Shown here: piece by piece, positions 45,172-56,330 of the stretch
How positions within the stretch are numbered: the first letter of the stretch is position 1
How the letters are laid out: each line of letters begins with the position of its first letter
Assembly: GCA_018398805.1 (NCBI GenBank)
Contig: JAGFBZ010000850.1
Span: 62,001 to 126,000, forward strand
Reading direction: 5' to 3'
Source of the DNA: Hirundichthys speculiger
Taxonomy: Eukaryota > Chordata > Actinopteri > Beloniformes > Exocoetidae
DNA length: 64,000 nucleotides
Made by a program: the position numbers and the translations under genes
Notes under the pieces: model-generated
Database searches by the model: none
Told to the model about the DNA's origin: nothing
The model's input: only the letters and a program-made list of their open reading frames with translations

Positions 45172-45222
<51 letters not shown>
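45172..45222. repeat. (TA)n microsatellite
   Basis: About 25 perfect TA units inside the hAT-type element. Confidence 0.95.
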
Positions 45223-45226
<4 letters not shown>

Positions 45227-45298
45227 ATTTTTTTTTCATTTTTTTTTTGTGTTAGATTAAAAAAAAAAGTCACTTTTTTTTTTATTTATGATTGACAA

Positions 45299-45682
45299 TT
45301 GAAAATTGAAGAACATATGATACACAGATTGATTAAGTTACAGAACTTCAACATGGTCATTTTCTTTTTAAAGTCCTCCCAGACCAAGGATTTGACAGAC
45401 ACAAGGTTATTTGTAACAACTGCCAAGTTGAACTCCCCGTTAAAAGTTTCTGCTGTTACCTCAGAAATTGCCTGTTTTAATGTTCTGATTATGGCTCAGG
45501 ATTTTGTTGGTAGACTTTTTTTTATTATTTTATTTAAAAAACAAGATGACATTAGAGCCCTGGCAGTGGCAATAAGCTTTATTTTATTTGACATTTTTAA
45601 AGATGAGATTTACACTAAATATGTGTTACTGACAAGTGCTGATGTTAAAATTGTTTGGACAACAAATGTTATGGCACTTTAG
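45299..45682 (+). CDS. 127-codon ORF of unknown nature in the hAT-type element
   Basis: Starts MKIEEHMIHRLIKL and ends NVMAL. Hydrophobic patches (FVGRLFFIILF, IRALAVAISFILFDIF) are visible, but there is no BED finger, no DDE region and no C-terminal hAT dimerisation motif. Codon content is AT-driven. It may be a chance frame or the decayed remains of an internal sequence. It lies wholly inside the element and is not adjacent to any other coding frame. Confidence 0.2.
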   Translation: MKIEEHMIHRLIKLQNFNMVIFFLKSSQTKDLTDTRLFVTTAKLNSPLKVSAVTSEIACFNVLIMAQDFVGRLFFIILFKKQDDIRALAVAISFILFDIFKDEIYTKYVLLTSADVKIVWTTNVMAL

Positions 45683-46017
45683 TTCATATGGCAGCAGAAC
45701 ATTTAAATAAAAGTGACCTTTACACTACTTTTGAATTCATTATTTGATTTTCCGTATACAATGTGATTAATCGTGATTAATCAGGGAAATCATGCAATTA
45801 ATCACGATTCAAATTTTTAATCGTTGCCCAGCCCTATTATTATTATAAGGCTCTGACTTTAATGTAATAATTTTGATTAATTACAGAGTAAAATGATGCT
45901 TCTGTGTTTAATGTGTTTGTGTTTAATTTTTTTTTTTTTAAAAAAACACACATTTAATCGCACCTTTCCTTCATTTCAATGGTAACACCTAAAGTTCATT
46001 TCCCAGCCGCAAAGAAG

Positions 46018-46065
46018 CAATGTTGCCAACTTACTTTTCATAAAAAGCGACTAGCGACAAGTCTA
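46018..46065 (+). repeat. 'tagcgact' repeat, second copy
   Basis: Carries 'tgttgccaactta' and 'aaaaagcgactagcgacaag', matching 17118-17210 with an internal deletion. Confidence 0.55.
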
Positions 46066-46639
46066 GCAGTTTTAGCATGTATCATTGTTCGTTACTCATT
46101 ATCCTTATACTTCTCAGCAAGCAGCAGGTGCAGTGAGCCCCTCACCTGTCCAAAAGCACTCGTAGGCAGCAGACAGTACCTCTTAGAATTGACAAACCTG
46201 ACGTATTGGGTCATTATTAATTATTGTTAATTAATAAAATGCACTTTCTCAATTAATTAATCACAAAGCATCTAATTATTATTATTTATTTATATTTATT
46301 TATTTATTTATTTTTTACTCATGTCCCATCACTAATTGGTAATGTGCTTTTTGATTTCTAAAATGAACCTCTCTTCATACATGGCTGAAATGTCTTTTGA
46401 GACTCACGGCCCCAATGGGTTTAAGAAAATGTATGAATCCGGCTTATTTTGAAAACTGACTAGATCTTCAATTCAGTTCTTGTGTCTAACTTCCTGCCTG
46501 CTTGAGCTTCCAAGTGCAAACTGATGTGGATTTGCTGGGGCTGAGCTCCATAACAGTCTTGGCATCTTTAGTGAAGCAGAGTGAATGGTTGCTTCTAGGA
46601 CGCTTCTAACCACGTAGGCGTTTTGCAGCAAGATGTTTC

Positions 46640-47020
46640 ATATTTTCTATAAATCTATTATGGAGAGTGCAATCTTAGCTGCAGCATCAGAGCTAGTGAC
46701 TTGAAGATACTATACAAACTGATAAAGAAGGCTGGCTCTGTTCTGGAGCCCTGGAGCTGATTGTGCAAAGACGGTTACATCATAAAAAGAAACATATTGG
46801 ACAACCCTGAATATCATCTTCACAAAGCAGTGATTCAACAAGAAATCTTCAGTCAGAGACTTCTTCAGATCTGCTGCAACACAAAGTGCTATAGAAGATC
46901 CTTCCTGGCCACAGCTATAAGTATGTATTATAACTCACTGAAGCGAACCTAAATAATGACAGTTACTGGAGCTGCTAATTTACTTTTGGGGATGAATAAA
47001 GTATTATTGAACTGAATTGT
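46640..47020 (+). pseudogene. CR1/Rex-type LINE, ORF2 C-terminus and 3' end
   Basis: In frame 46761-46952: KRNILDNPEYHLHKAVIQQ, then FSQRLLQICCNTKCYRRSFL and ATAISMYYNSLKRT, the C-terminal block of a fish LINE ORF2. 'ggggatgaataaagtattat' then closes the 3' UTR. Upstream text (46650-46740) is the same ORF with stops. 5'-truncated. Confidence 0.65.
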
Positions 47021-47224
47021 CAAACTGTGACCTGGTGGAATCCCCCTAGAACAGCTGCAATTCACAGCAGCTTTCATGGCACAACTGTACCACAGTTAGA
47101 CAAACCAGGAAAAAAAAAATATTTTTTTGGTTTGGAATTTGACAGGTGAAAAGTCAAAATGTTGGCAGTAACCTGGTAACATTTGTCAGGAAATCATTCA
47201 TTTGAATGCTACAAATGTAACAAC

Positions 47225-47470
47225 TGTCACATGTTGGGATGTCAGGATGCAAGTGCAGGAGCTCAGTGGAAGTTGTTAAAAAGATAATTTAATGAATTAA
47301 GAGAAAATGCTGCAAACGGTCAGGAAATCCAAACCCAAGAATAGGCAGAAGAAATTGGAATAAAAATATAGCAAAACTAACTTAGGGGTGTCCAAAGTGA
47401 AGATTAGGCAGGAAAGCAACACAGGGCAATCAACAGGATGGTCTAGCAGGGAAGAGCAACAAGACAAGAC
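47225..47470 (-). mobile_element. LTR-like fragment
   Basis: Starts 'tgtcacatgttgggatgtca' with 'gcaagtgcaggagctcagtg', then an A-rich part with 'ttaatgaatta'. It is like a minus-oriented Gypsy-type LTR, but no partner was found. Weak call. Confidence 0.3.
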
Positions 47471-49317
47471 AGTGGCTGCTTCTCAATTCCAAGTACGCAA
47501 AGTCTGAGCTTCTGTATTTTATACAATGTACATTGTCCCGAGTCATACTTGCCAAGTATGAACTCTCAAGGATGGGAGGATGCAGTTGAGTCTTTGTGCA
47601 ATTGGAACAGCAGCGCACATGTTAGATTGACAGTTCAGCTGTCAGGCTAACATGTATTCAAAAACACCTATGATTGACCCTAAATTTAATAATCTGAACT
47701 TTATTGCAACTCAGAATGGACCATAGACTCTTCTATCAAAAGTGTCTATAACACTTATTTTATGATGTTTTTAAGGGATTTCATGTTCTTGTGTTTCATC
47801 TGTTATAAATAAAGTTAGGTGGAGGTAAAAAGAAAATAATAAAATCAGAAGATGTCAAAGGAATTTCTCAAATAAATAAAAATACTGTGCTAATGAATGG
47901 GGGCACAGGTCAGCACATCTTGTGATACCAGTTTGTACCACCAGAGGTACACTTTATTGTGTCTCATTGAGTATGAACACAAACTCATTATGTGCTGCCC
48001 CACGTGGTCAGAAGTGGCATTTTTACACAGACTGTCTTTTTTTTCCAACATAAAATGATATCTGCACTGTAAAATGTGTTTAATAGTTTTGTATTCATTG
48101 AAAGGAAGAAAGTCTTGTAGTGAACCAAGAGAATATGCTTTGTTGGTCTCAGCAGGTTGGAGGGGTGTGTTAGTGTCAGTGTGTGATTTACAGCAGCTTG
48201 GAGGTTATTGGTGTGAACAAGAAAGTAATCAAACTGCACTCCAGCTACAAGTCATGATCAGACAGTGTGTTATTAGTGGTACTGAAGAGTGAAAACCATG
48301 ATTTCAGAGTTCAAAAAGATCATACTCATTGCTCAAAGTAATCAGTAATGACTGTTGGTTGGGCTGAGTATGCGCTTAAAACTCAGCTCCACGTCCAATT
48401 ATTCATCCTGACCTCCACTGTAAGTGGTTTCAAGTTACAGTGCAGCCATTATCACCTCTCATACATAATTAACTGCTCAATGACAAGAGGTCACTTGTTA
48501 AAAAAACTTTACTTTTAAGGTTTAGAAAAATACACCACCAACTTTGTCACCGTAATTTGTGTTGACCTTTCTGCATGCACTGATATTCATCTTATTTCTC
48601 TGACTCAGGAAGACTAGAAAGAAACACTCATGTCACATCTGATCTCTGAGTTGCAATCCAGGATTAGGACTAATATTAGGACTAAGACTAAGATCAATGT
48701 CTCTTTGTGCTAAAGGGTTGCAGTCAGACAGATTGGGTACCATGAGGAATGGATGAATGCATTGGCTGGTTTGCTCTAAAAGGTGACAGCTGCAAAAAGA
48801 TAGACTTAGAAGATAAAGTATAGCGTATGTGAAATATTTTGTAAAACTTGTGATGTATTATGGTATTTGATTCTTTGATAAACAAGAGAGCCGGAGGAGA
48901 TGGGGGTAAAGGAGCAGGAGGGGAGACATTGGCAACTGATGAGACCTGGGTGACTGACAGAGTTAAAATGAATAAGTTTATAATTTGGAGCCGGCGTGCT
49001 CACACATTTGGACATGCAGGATACACTTACAAGCACAGAGGCTGGTAGGGACATTATTCTGAATTAGAATGTGTACATACTTACAAAAGCAAGCTCTTTC
49101 ACATCCTATAATGAAAACCTTTCACGCATTCAAATGAAATGCTCTCAAACATCAAAGTCGAAAAGAAATTATGCCCACAAAAACTACTGAAAAGCTTTCT
49201 ACTGGTAAAAAGTGCTCATAAACAGGGTTTAAAGCATTCAAACTCCATACTGAAAATGTGACACACACTAGTAAAATGCTTTCATACACAAGATCCAAAT
49301 GCTCTAATACACTTTCA
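47471..49317. other. Unannotated spacer
   Basis: No gene or repeat family recognised. Confidence 0.3.
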
Positions 49318-49660
49318 CCTTTATTTGTATAGCACAAATTCACAAGTCATCTCAAGGTACTATGTACACACAAGACTATTCCAATAAAGTCTAATATAAG
49401 ACAACATCATTTAATTCAGTTCAGTGTAATTCAGTTTATTTAATTCATTCCAATAGAGTCCAGATTCAAAGTTTATATAATGCCAGTTAATAAAATAAAA
49501 ACACAGCCTGGCTAAGGAACCCAGCAGTTTGCACTAAATCTTTACTTTGGTGCAATCTCTCATCCTTTGTACAAGATGACAATGAAGAGAAAAAAACCTA
49601 TTTAACAGGAAAATAAAAAAGCTTCAGTAGACCCAGACTCATGGAGGGTGGCCATCTTTA
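49318..49660 (-). repeat. Fish LINE 3'-UTR-like repeat
   Basis: 'cctttatttgtatagcac', 'tcatctcaaggtacta', 'cacagcctggctaaggaacc' and 'cagcagtttgcactaaatc' match the class of terminal repeat seen at 41262-41500, with a different internal part. Non-coding. Confidence 0.5.
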
Positions 49661-49714
49661 TTGTTTTTAAGTTGGAGCCTCACAGCTGACACACACCTTG
49701 AAAGTTCTGGTTAA

Positions 49715-49925
49715 CTGAGGCATTTGTATGTTCTCCCATTACCTGCATGTGTTTTAGTTCAGGTAATCTTCCACAGTCTAAAAATAGGTATATTAGGATG
49801 ATTGGTGATTCTAAATTGTCCACTGGAGTGAGTGTGTATGATTGTTTCTCTCTCTGTGTGGCCATGATGACCTGTCCAGAGGGCAGCCTCTGAAATGGGC
49901 TTCAGCCAGCCAGTAATACTGAATA
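49715..49925 (+). repeat. RTE-like LINE 3' region
   Basis: 'tgttctcccattacctgcat', 'aatcttccacagtctaaaaa', 'gattggtgattctaaattgt' and 'gatgacctgtccagagggca' are the part of the fish LINE end lying just upstream of the piece at 193-308. No GGAT tail remains. Confidence 0.6.
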
Positions 49926-51384
49926 GAACTAAGCTGGGTATATGAAAGGAATTAAAGTCCTCATTGCATAACTCATCAAACCTTACATTATCTTTACGCA
50001 AGTAGAATTAAATATACTTTTGTGTGAAAATGATAAAAAGGAAAAAGGAGACACTCATATTCTCATATTCTTATTTTTTAACTGATTTGTTTTGAAGCGA
50101 CTATGTGAACTCTGACTCAGAAGGCGGCAGTTTAGCGCGAGGGTAAGTACAAAATGGGGAAGAATATCGACAAGCTGAACCTCACTGGCTCCTCGTGTCA
50201 CAGATGGTGTGCTGCATTATATGTGGAAAATGGACGATGACCAACAGCCCTGTGGTGTTACAGCGGACGTCTGTAGAAGAAGAGCAGAGGTAGAAGCTGG
50301 ACAAATTCTTACAATTACGGTACGGTACGGTAAAAATTTTCACAGGCTTTGTGGCCGGTTCATTGTTATTAATCATCCAGTTGAATTTACAGTTCATTTT
50401 GGGTTTTCATTGAAAACTGATGTGATGTCTCATATTGTGTTGCAAAATTTTATTTTTGTTTCTAATAACATGTAATGCATATGGCATCTATTTTTGTGGA
50501 AATTGAAATTACTGCAGCCTCTACGGCCAGTTTATGGTTATTAAATTGCTCTGGAATATAATGTCTGGTGTTCCAAATGTATTTGCAATTTTCAAAATAA
50601 AAGCTATTATAAGGATTTTAAGCTTTATGCACATTTTTCTGTTTTTTTAAACACTATTATTTCAATAAACTGTATATAAACCTTACCAAAAAAATAAATA
50701 AATAAATAAATTAAAATGGGACTGTCTGCAAGGATGTTAAATCCCATGTTAAATACCTGAAACCTCAATGGCCACTTACTTAGAATAAACTAAGAGCCAT
50801 CACTGGCCAGACTCTCTACGGTGTTGCAACATTAATCTGCACAAGTTGAGGCTGGACTTAAACTTGGTGGCTGGTTAGTTCAGCTCTCTGGAGATTTTCA
50901 AGGCTTTCTACTCGCTAACATCCAGACAGCGGACAGTTTTTTTCTAACTGTGGATAACTGTGTATTATGTTTGTATAAAATCATTTTCTCTTGCTGCTTG
51001 GCAGTTATTTACAGAGTCTGCAGGCTTCTCATTTGTTTCCTCACTCACCCTACTTTTGAGCCGCGTTGTTCAGGACCTCACTGTTTTACTGCATCTACTG
51101 CATCTACTGCCTCTGCGCCAACAGTTGTTGTGTATGGAATGGCCTCGATGTTGAAAAGCTTACATCCTAAATGTAAGATGGCACAACTTTTTCAGGTTTA
51201 TACAAAGAGAAAGAAACCTCATCTTATATTCAGATCAGTGTGTTTGAATTTCCCTAAAATTAGAGCTCAAATCTGGTCGAATTGAGTCTGAGTTTTTGAC
51301 TTGAGTACTCCAAGCCTAGTTATAGAAGTGTAGCAAAGATACCTGTAATATATAAATTTGGGTATAACTTATTTATAAATATAT
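49926..51384. other. Unannotated spacer
   Basis: It has an (AAAT)n run at 50691-50711. At 50119 a GGGTAAGT donor-like motif follows a short GC-rich piece. No gene supported. Confidence 0.3.
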
Positions 51385-51800
51385 ACCCTTACTTTGTTCT
51401 GGTGAGGCAGTTAATTCAGCAGTTAAACGATACACTGACTATGACAGAGGTGCAAAGTGGATTTATTCTCCAAGTTGTACACAATTCAGAGGTCATTAAA
51501 CTCACATCACAGAATGAAGGATGATCAGAAATGACAATTTACCAGTAGGAAACAGCCATCTTTAAACTTCACATCAAAACACGAGGACCTTGAAATAAGT
51601 TCTTTAGATGCCTATGTGTAAAAACTTAGCGACTTGATGAATCCAGAATGATAATCAGAAGCGATGGCCCTCAACAGACCAGAAAACTACACGTATACAT
51701 ATTGTCAAGTGACCCAGAGAAAACGTTGGAATCAACTCAGCTTCTAATCAATAATCAATGTTAACTCTGTATGTTAAAGTGGCTTGATGTCAGCACCCAC
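51385..51800 (-). mobile_element. Dispersed family R (LTR-like), second copy
   Basis: Matches 31960-32410: 'ggtgaggcagttaattcagc', 'gacagaggtgcaaagtgg', 'tttattctccaagttg', 'cagaggtcattaaa' and 'aggaccttgaaataag'. Minus orientation is suggested by AATAAA on the minus strand. Confidence 0.5.
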
Positions 51801-52154
51801 AGTATGAGGAGAGAATCTGCTGCAGAGGTGGTGATGTGATGTAAACAGGCCAGGGCTAGTCAAAACAAAGGCAGGAGTGGAGTAACAGAAAAATGGTAAT
51901 TAATGTGATTTGGAATCAATCTATAATCAATGAAATGTGTGATTCTTGTCATTGATCAGGAAACAAGATGTATTAATGATGTTGGAATAGATCTATGTCA
52001 ATTCTGTATGATTAATTTCTCGTTGGGTCAAGACACTATGCATCAGTACTGCCAGCGGCTGAGCTGAGCTGCCAAGGGTCACTGTGTGCCACAATGGAAT
52101 GAAAACAACGGCTATGTTTATCAAACAGGAGCAGAGATGGATGAAAACCGAATA

Positions 52155-53265
52155 AGTTTTCATCCAAGAGGAGAGGGAACACCATCTCCCCTCTCCTCTG
52201 GTGTTCCCCAGGGCTCTGTCCTTGGTCCCATCCTGTTCATAATCTATCTCCTCCCTCTTGGTCACCTGTTCCGTAAATATATATCCATCCAATTCCACTG
52301 TTATGCCAGACGATACCCAGCTCTACCTTTCCACCAAACTCTCCTCCACCTCCTGCCCCTCCTCCCTCTGTGACTGTTTACATGAAATCCAATCCTGGTT
52401 CTCTTCAAATTTTCTCAAACTCAACAGCGATAAAACTGAGGTCCTCCTAATTGGCTCCAAATCCACCCTCACTAACCCTCCCAGTTTCACCATCCCCATC
52501 GACACCTCCTCTGTTTCCCCCTCCCCTCAGGTTAAGAGTCTGGGTGTCATCCTCGACAGCACTCTATCATTCCAATCCCACATCAATAATATTACCCGGT
52601 CTGCCTACTTCCATCTACGTAACATTAATCGCCTACGTCCATCCCTCACTCCTAACACCACCGCCATCCTGGTCCACACTCTGATTACATCCCGCCTGGA
52701 CTACTGCAACTCCCTTCTCTTTGGTCTCCCCCACAAATCCATCCATAAGCTCCAACTGGTCCAGAACGCTGCCGCCCGTATCATCACCAGGACATCATCG
52801 ATCAGCCACATCACACCTGTTCTCCAGCAACTCCACTGGCTCCCATCACACATTGCATCAACTTTAAAATTCTGCTCTACACATTCAAGGCCATCCATAA
52901 CATCGCTCCCCCGTACCTCTCTGACCTCCTCCACATCAACACTCCCATCCGAACTCTCAGGTCTGCCTCATCCCTCAGCCTCATCGTGCCACCAGCCCGT
53001 CTGTCCACTATAGGGTCCAGAGCCTTCAGCCGCTCTGCCCCCCGCCTTTGGAACTCCCTCCCTCCTGACATCAGAAACATTAATTCACTATCCATCTTCA
53101 AATCCCGCTTGAAAACCCACCTTTTTAAACAAGCTTACTCACTCTAACCAACATTGTGCTGCTGCAAATTTTAATTTAATATTTTAACTGTTTTTAAATT
53201 TTTTACTGTTTTTTTTAAATGTTTGTACGGTGACCTTGAGGGTCTTGAAAGGCGCCTTTAAATAA
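52155..53265 (+). pseudogene. L2-clade LINE ORF2, RT 3' half and C-terminus
   Basis: The frame shows [20 protein letters not shown] (RT block before the active site). A one-base insertion near 52308 breaks the YADD region, after which the frame 52258-53013 continues: DDTQLYLST, then [78 protein letters not shown] and [12 protein letters not shown] second frameshift near 52850 moves into the C-terminal part ([21 protein letters not shown], then RLWNSLPPDIRN-like text) to a stop at about 53145. A 3' UTR with 'gaaaggcgcctttaaataaa' and a (TTA)n tail closes it. 5'-truncated and dead, but the most complete LINE here. Confidence 0.85.
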
Positions 53266-53292
53266 AATGTATTATTATTATTATTATTATTA
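53266..53292 (+). repeat. (TTA)n tail
   Basis: About nine TTA units, the tail of the L2-clade LINE. Confidence 0.9.
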
Positions 53293-53419
53293 AGTTATTA
53301 TATCGGTTTTTATAAGGTAAAAGTCCCAATGAAAATAATAATTACCCCTGAGGATACTGCTAAAATAGAGGGGAAATAGATTGAACGAAGTATGAATCAG
53401 GGCTTGATAATTAGGCTAC

Positions 53420-55052
53420 TTTTCGATTAAGAGAGAGGTGACTGGTTATCCCAAACAATTCTGCAGGCTCAGGACTACTGGAGACATAACAGAAAGCAGG
53501 AGAGAGTTCGTAAGTGTAAACAATAAAGTTACTTCGCCATACACAATACTGGGCCAGGTGTCTGGGTCAAAGGCGAGGAGGGTGGCAGCTCAGAGTGGCC
53601 TTGGCGAAGTGGCTGTGTGCTTTGTGCAGAAATATGGTGAATGAGCTGCAGGCTGCAGACTGCAGATCATTACCAAATTCTGTGATTAAATACGAACCAA
53701 TCAATCAATCAGTTAATGAAGCTTTGGAACATACATTGGTACCATAGATTCGTTAGATAAGGTTTAGCTTTAGCTGATAAGCGTTAGCTTAACGAGCTAT
53801 ATGGCCAAAATAACAGTTAACCTTGGTGTCTGGGAGGAGCTGCGTGGTTGAGTTTGTTATGTCATGATGATTAGGTGAACGCCCCTGCTGATCTGTGAAC
53901 CTATGAAATCATTGGGGGACATGGCCTGTGAATTATGCATGATGTAAAGGAGGATTATGTAAAATTATGCACGCCTCTGTATTGGTAGATAACCAATCAG
54001 AAGTGTCATGTGAGTTTGGGGGAAATTATGTACGCCTATGCAATGTGAGAGAACCAATCAAGAGTGTGAAAGACCAAAAAGGGACATTTTGGGGCTGGTG
54101 GAGGCTGGATGAGAGAACAAGAGAGAGAGAGAGAATGGCATAAAAACAGAAGACAGAGAGAATTCGTCGTTCTTCCGTGGGGCGTCTTCGAAGGAGCAGG
54201 ACTAGCTGGACCAAGGGGAGCGAACCAACCATTGGAGTGAAATACCTGAAGAATTTATTCTTCAAGAACAGAGAAGACGCAAGAACGGATTGACCATTTT
54301 TCCAACACTTGAAGAATATAATTGGAGTTTTTGGATTTACTCTAGCTCACTGCTACCAAGGAGGAGGGGCGAACCAGAGTTCCCGCGGGCCTGATCTTGT
54401 GCGCTCTCTGCAAGCGGCCTTGAACAACGCAAAGGCGCCACATTGCGTACATTCCAGCCTGTCCTTGAACCAACCAGATGGATCGATTTGTAAGCCACAG
54501 CTTTAATTTGCCTTTTTATGTAGAATTAGAATTTGTATAACCAATCAATGCTGCTGCTTAACCTTGCTAATCTGCTTTAATAAATATAAAAACTATCATA
54601 AGACGTCGTGGTGGACATTACATCTGTATTCACAATTGTAATGACCTTGGTTAGCCTCTGCACTAGTAACATCGATTCTTATGGTTATTCTAGTCATATA
54701 TTTGTCAAATATCTTGGGGCTAGCTGTCCAAGCCACTAAATTAACCTAGCCAGTACAAGAGCCCAGATCTAAGAGGGGAGCTGCAAATTAACAGACGTGA
54801 CCGATAGCTGGACTTGGAGCCGCTGGCTATTCCTCTTAGGTCAGTTATTGGGGGTAGCAGGGATAGACGGCTGGAATTTGTATGCAGTGAGAGCTAGGCG
54901 AATCCCCTCGACACCAGCTTAAATAAGTTGAGGAAATCTTGCAAGGTGAACCCCCCCCAGACCACAACTTCTTACCCGAAGAGATGGAGAGCTGGTCCCG
55001 GTGTCAGACTCTGCTAGTCAGAGACTGAACCAAAACTGGGGGATCTAACAAT
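53420..55052 (+). mobile_element. LTR/retroelement-like sequence, unplaced
   Basis: GC-richer than its surroundings. It has a TATA-like 'gcataaaaacag' near 54138, a leader with 'cgtcgttcttccgtggggcg' and a poly(A) signal 'ttaataaatataaaaac' near 54577, followed by 'acgtcgtggtggacattaca'. This order (promoter, leader, poly(A) signal) suggests an LTR with R and U5, and 54640-55052 could be the start of an internal region. No coding frame of an endogenous retrovirus is present. Ends were not determined. Confidence 0.3.
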
Positions 55053-55436
55053 ATGCTGTACCAATGTGTGTCTGGTCCTCATGTTTTATTATAGAGGAGC
55101 ACAGAGTCACAAATAACTCCTTCACACAAAACCTCTTTGCTTTTTACTCAGCATGATTTCAGATGTATATGAGTTACCCTCTCAGGTGCGAGGATGCTTA
55201 CAAAATTGTCAGAAAGATTTTAATCAGGGATGTTCAAATTGTCCTGGGGAGAAGTCCAATCAATCAAAATTAACTGAGATGTACCAAATACGTAACCATC
55301 TCCACCAATAAAGGTCAGGATTTAACCTTATTAATATGTCTTGGCCGAGGTCGTAAAAGTACACACACTCTTTACTGAAGTAAAGAAAGAAAAAAAGAAC
55401 TGGTTCAACTAATTTTCTCAAGTAAAAGTGAAGATA
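55053..55436. other. Unannotated spacer
   Basis: No recognisable feature. Confidence 0.3.
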
Positions 55437-55560
55437 ATAAGGAATAAGGAATAAGAGGATTTATTGTCATTGAACCAGCGTCCCAGTACAACGAAATTGC
55501 ATTCCAGTACATCATCCAAGAAACATATAAAAAACAACAACAACATTTAGGACATGGATG
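55437..55560 (-). repeat. LINE 3' end with 'tttattgtcatt' terminus
   Basis: 'aataaggaataagaggattt', then 'attgtcattgaaccagcgtc' and 'gtacaacgaaattgcattcc', the same type of terminus as at 35310-35400 but from another subfamily. Confidence 0.5.
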
Positions 55561-56330
55561 TCGATGATGACTGGGGCTAAGCAACTAGTGTCGCTCCGCG
55601 CTAACTTAGATTGAAAAGGATAACATTGGGGAAGGAGGGGTGGAGGTTAAAAAAAGAACATCTCCCACTACGTGTCAAAAGGACACGTCGTGAGAGGGGA
55701 AAAAAAAAAACACCTCAGCACATTTAATTAAGCATGTACAGACTTAACACAGGACATTGATAGAAACATGATGACGGATAACCCAGTTTTGACAGTCTGT
55801 GCGCGCGCAGCCAGCCTTGGGTGCATCGCGCAGTCAGTCCATCGCCACAAGGGGGAGAAGGGGGAGGTGTGCAGGGCGGGAGGGGGGGCCAGCGAAGACG
55901 TTGAAGTGGGGGAGGGAGTGCGTGTTGATCAGTGTAGTGGGAGTGCAGTCATGTCGCCTGAAGATCCGTCTCCAGGTGCAGAGGGGGGAATGGGGGGGTA
56001 GAAGCGTCCAAGCCACACAGCATCCAGGAGAATAGATAAGGGAGCGGCCTTGAAGGCTGCGCTTCCAGGGAGCCAAAACAGAAAAGGATTGTTTGGGGCA
56101 GGCTGAGACACACTTCCCGTCTAGCCTTGAAGTTCTGCTGGATTTCTCTGGTGGGAATACTTCAATAATCCGAATTATTGGCCATTCTCCCTGATCAACG
56201 CGTGAATCCTTCCAAGATTGTTGAAGATGTACAAATACTGAGATCTGATATGTCCTTTCAGTATAAAAGTAAATGATATCAGGACTGTCAATGGTAGTTT
56301 TACTCTTCACAAAAAAGATCTTATATATAT
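55561..56330. other. CpG- and G-rich stretch, possibly LINE 3' UTR
   Basis: 55795-56060 is unusually rich in CpG and G (tgcgcgcgcagcc, cgcgcagtc, ggggga runs). It is probably the upstream part of the same LINE end; a host CpG island cannot be excluded. No coding frame is convincing. Confidence 0.3.

Larger units (their letters stand above)
44315..45836. mobile_element. hAT-type element with 8-bp target duplication
   Basis: The ends tagggctgggcgagttaac and ...cgttgcccagcccta are inverted. The flanks ttattatt (44307-44314 and 45837-45844) are an 8-bp direct repeat, though the site is an (ATT)n microsatellite, which weakens that point. Subterminal 'ttaacgc' and 'attaatc' motifs repeat near both ends. 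The body has one 127-codon frame (45299-45682) without transposase motifs and a (TA)n at 45172-45222. A second left end is at 63879. Confidence 0.75.

Noticed and set aside
46310..46331. 'cccatcacta' as the right end of the hAT element starting at 16573
   Set aside because: It is 29 kb away with unrelated sequence between. At most it is the end of another copy, and no left end is found near it.
51056..51120. Short 'gcatctactgcatctactgc' duplication
   Set aside because: Only two to three short units in unremarkable sequence; no feature can be supported from it.
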